From the IMG/VR virus record IMGVR_UViG_3300036820_000054, positions 1 through 36,547 of that record: a stretch of DNA of 36,547 bases; one strand, 5' to 3'. The position numbers and the translations under genes are program-made. Position 1 is the first letter of the stretch, and each line of letters starts with the position of its first letter. The DNA is from a virus. Shown piece by piece: positions 34,984-36,547 of the stretch. Below the pieces are notes generated by a model, which worked only from the letters and a program-made list of their open reading frames with translations, was not told the origin of the DNA and did not search any database.

Positions 34984-35324
34984 CGCTGCTGCTCCTCCGT
35001 GCCCTGGGTGGGGGCAGGCGGGTCGATGATGTCGGCTGCGTCGAACGAGGCCGCGCGGACCAGGGCCACCATGCCGAAGTTCTCCAGCTTCTTGGCCGCT
35101 GCCCGGATCTCGGCCGCGCACTTGCGGCGTTCGTCGGCGCGGGCCGCACCCTCAATGCCGCTGAGGTCCAGCGAGCCGTCTGCGGGCGACAGGATGGCGA
35201 ACACCGGGCCGGAGCCCACGTCTTTGGACGTGATCCGGCTTAGCGGGCCGACTCCCTTGCCGACGTAGACCACATCGTCCATCGCGTGGCCGACGAGTTC
35301 GCGGATGAGTTCGCGGACTTTCAT
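34980..35324 (-). CDS. Small protein of unknown function
   Basis: 114 residues from ATG 35324 with GGAG 8 nt upstream. The start MKVRELIRELVGHAMDDVVY with VYVGKGVGPLSRITSKDV resembles short phage proteins that begin 'VxELIxxLxxxPxDxxVxV'; the second half is a charged helix. Function unknown. Confidence 0.65.
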   Translation of the reverse strand: MKVRELIRELVGHAMDDVVYVGKGVGPLSRITSKDVGSGPVFAILSPADGSLDLSGIEGAARADERRKCAAEIRAAAKKLENFGMVALVRAASFDAADIIDPPAPTQGTEEQQR

Positions 35325-35325
35325 C

Positions 35326-35550
35326 TCAGCGCTCCTTCTCCGTGGGTACGCCCTCACCGGAACCAGGGGGCGGGGCGGGGTCGTGCGGTACGTACTCGCA
35401 GCCAGCGGGGCACGGCTCGCTGCCGCAGCCCCGCTCGTGGATGCCGTAGTAGCCGCCCGGCCCCACGCCGCAGGTGCAGCCGTCCACGATGACCTCGCCG
35501 TAGCCGTTGCACTCACCGGCCGGGCAGCGGGACTTGGCGTTGCGGAACAT
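35326..35550 (-). CDS. Cys-rich protein (zinc-binding)
   Basis: 74 residues from ATG 35550 with GAGGAC upstream. CPAGECNGYGEVIVDGCTCG, then RGCGSEPCPAGCEYVPHDPA: at least eight Cys in CxxxC and CxC patterns. Looks like a two-zinc or disulfide knot. Function unknown. Confidence 0.65.
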   Translation of the reverse strand: MFRNAKSRCPAGECNGYGEVIVDGCTCGVGPGGYYGIHERGCGSEPCPAGCEYVPHDPAPPPGSGEGVPTEKER

Positions 35551-35552
35551 GG

Positions 35553-35831
35553 TCAGTCCTCCCCTGCGGTAACGATCAGCGAGTTCGTGCTGGAGTGCTC
35601 GCACCGGTAGCCAGCGCCGGTCAGCACGGCCGAGTACCGGTTCAGTTCCGCGAGGTGGCTAGCGCCCCGGTAGCTGACATGCTCAACCGTCAGGCCGCCG
35701 GGAGGGCCGACCTTGCCGAGGATCACGAACCCTGCATCTTCGGGGCGCATGGCGAAACTGTTGAGCGCGCGAGTGAACCCGGCCTTGCGTAGCAGCGCTG
35801 AGATGGCCTGCGGGGTGGGTGGCTTGGTCAT
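35553..35831 (-). CDS. Small protein of unknown function
   Basis: 92 residues from ATG 35831, with GAGGAGGCAGGG upstream. PQAISALLRKAGFTRALNSF, then GGLTVEHVSYRGASHLAELN and AGYRCEHSSTNSLIV. The frame stays open upstream to 36398, but the strong RBS and the TGA overlap (ATGA) in the neighbouring frame mark this start. Confidence 0.65.
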   Translation of the reverse strand: MTKPPTPQAISALLRKAGFTRALNSFAMRPEDAGFVILGKVGPPGGLTVEHVSYRGASHLAELNRYSAVLTGAGYRCEHSSTNSLIVTAGED

Positions 35832-36194
35832 CGCCCTGCCTCCTCGTCCATGGCGTCCAGGACCGTCCGGACCATGGCGCCAGCCCTTCACGATCACGGG
35901 CTTGGAGATCTCCACCGACATGTGATCCCGCAGCCACGGATGCTGCTCAAGCGCCTCGGTCATCTCGGCACCCAGGCGCGCCCGGACGTCCAGCGACACG
36001 AACACGTTGCCGTGCTCGTCCGCGTACGCCTGCGCCTGCGCGGGTGTCAGCGTGACAGTGACCATGGCGGACACCTTGATCTCGTCGTAGTCGGTGGTCA
36101 TTGCTCGCTCCTCTGGTTCTGGGTGCGGCCAGGATGGATACGCACGGCGGAAGGTATCCGCGTCGTGGAGGATGTCGGAGGCGGTCACGCTCAT
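35828..36194 (-). pseudogene. Protein with a probable frame break near 35880
   Basis: From ATG 36194 (MSVTASDILHDADTFRRAYP) the frame runs through MTTDYDEIKVSAMVTVTLTP, ANVFVSL-type beta segments and ISKPVIVKGW, then continues in frame into the next gene. After VIVK the third positions lose GC bias; in the +1 frame the DNA reads AGAMVRTVLDAMDEEAGR and stops at 35828, overlapping the next ATG as in the rest of the array. One extra G in the GGG at about 35887 would explain it. A second start, ATG 36101, has AGAGGAG upstream, so the first 31 codons may be a separate cistron that reads through. Confidence 0.5.
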
Positions 36195-36367
36195 CGCCAT
36201 TCCACCAACTGCCCGCTGTCGTCCTGGTCGGCGTGCGGCCAGCGCGGGAAGTGCCCAGCAGTCCGGTGGCAGCACAGCCGCTGGGCATCGGGCGTCCGTG
36301 CGAGGTCCATGCAGGGCTGCGGGATAACGGCGCCAGCCATGTCGCGGACGGTCTGCCTGTCGCTCAT
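36191..36367 (-). CDS. Small Cys/His protein of unknown function
   Basis: 58 residues from ATG 36367 (TGATG overlap with the 22-codon ORF). QPCMDLARTPDAQRLCCHRT then AGHFPRWPHADQDDSG. Cys and His could bind a metal. No family. Confidence 0.6.
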   Translation of the reverse strand: MSDRQTVRDMAGAVIPQPCMDLARTPDAQRLCCHRTAGHFPRWPHADQDDSGQLVEWR

Positions 36368-36435
36368 CAGCGCTCCCCAGCAAGGAGGAGGTCGGCAAGT
36401 TGCTCGATCTCCTGCGCGCACCGGTTGCCCTTCAT
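36367..36435 (-). CDS. 22-residue micro-ORF, first gene of the array
   Basis: MKGNRCAQEIEQLADLLLAG ER: one amphipathic helix. ATG 36435 lies inside the first copy of the 29-bp tandem repeat; its TGA overlaps the next ATG. As leader cistron it may encode a peptide or set translation of the array. Confidence 0.45.
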   Translation of the reverse strand: MKGNRCAQEIEQLADLLLAGER

Positions 36436-36475
36436 AGGTCAACCTTAGCTTGGTTGCCCTTCACCGCGCAACCTT
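36423..36475. promoter_or_regulatory. 29-bp tandem repeat with inverted GGTTG/CAACC half-sites
   Basis: GGTTGCCCTTCA occurs at 36423-36434 and 36452-36463, and CAACCTT at 36440-36446 and 36469-36475, all offset by 29 bp. Each unit is thus GGTTG-N12-CAACC; the second is a 6-bp perfect GGTTGC/GCAACC. Two operator-like sites in a divergent promoter; the first overlaps the start of the leftward leader ORF. Confidence 0.6.
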
Positions 36476-36489
36476 GTTATCGTGATCAC

Positions 36490-36547
36490 ATGCTCAGCAC
36501 CGCGCAGGCAGCCGAACTCGCCAGCACGACGCGCTACACCGTGGAGC
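36490..36547 (+). CDS. Partial rightward gene, possible helix-turn-helix protein
   Basis: Cut by the window edge. MLSTAQAAELASTTRYTVE fits the opening of an excisionase/MerR-type HTH (xxTAxQAAELLGVSRxTV). No ribosome site; TTATCG 9 nt upstream could be a -10 element. If right, it likely binds the adjacent tandem repeat. Confidence 0.55.
   Translation, partial: MLSTAQAAELASTTRYTVE

Noticed and set aside
1-36547. CRISPR array or phage satellite
   Set aside because: No regularly spaced repeats beyond short operators; the window has a full head and packaging set, which satellites usually lack.

Overview
The window is a piece of a temperate actinobacterial phage or prophage. The evidence is GC-rich DNA with strong GC bias at third codon positions, an HK97-type head and packaging module, two phage-type recombinases, an XRE repressor, and dozens of short overlapping genes of kinds common in Streptomyces and other actinobacterial phages (two DUF6221-like proteins, many small CxxC zinc-knuckle proteins). 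I see no rRNA, tRNA or CRISPR array. The exact host cannot be read from the sequence. No tail genes are present; the left edge cuts the gene downstream of the capsid gene, so the tail module probably lies beyond it.

Layout. (1) 1-5741, leftward head operon: portal, a 2H phosphoesterase, a ClpP-type prohead protease, the major capsid protein and a cut gene, mostly joined by 4-nt ATGA/GTGA overlaps. (2) 5742-5979, divergent control region with two inverted repeats. (3) 5980-9107, rightward packaging operon: a ribbon-helix-helix protein, a small terminase and a large terminase. The large terminase gene is interrupted exactly in its Walker A motif by a 361-residue intein that has the W-C-T signature of class 3 inteins and an apparently intact LAGLIDADG endonuclease. 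(4) 9108-9449, non-coding gap with two hairpins. (5) 9450-25996, a long leftward array: an HNH nuclease, a tandem endonuclease VII, then about 45 small genes, most of unknown function and many with zinc knuckles. It is broken by two rightward islands, at 15361 and at 16263-16867. It starts at a secreted protein gene that has its own terminator. (6) 26139-29839, the recombination/lysogeny block: a rightward large serine recombinase, a leftward XRE repressor with two small genes, and a rightward tyrosine recombinase with a small leader gene. (7) 29836-36435, a second leftward array of small overlapping genes, including an RHH protein, a SLOG-family protein and a MazG-like pyrophosphohydrolase. 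(8) 36423-36547, a divergent promoter region with a 29-bp tandem repeat and the start of a rightward gene that may encode a helix-turn-helix protein.

How it fits together. The leftward arrays look like early/accessory transcription units held together by translational coupling. Each rightward island begins next to its own repeat (possible operator) and several of its genes look leaderless. Two genes (20140-20477 and 35828-36194) carry frame breaks. The most notable features are the class 3 intein in the terminase P-loop, two unrelated integrases 1.2 kb apart around one repressor, a prohead protease with a histidine-rich and DnaJ-like Cys insert, and a tandem endonuclease VII.
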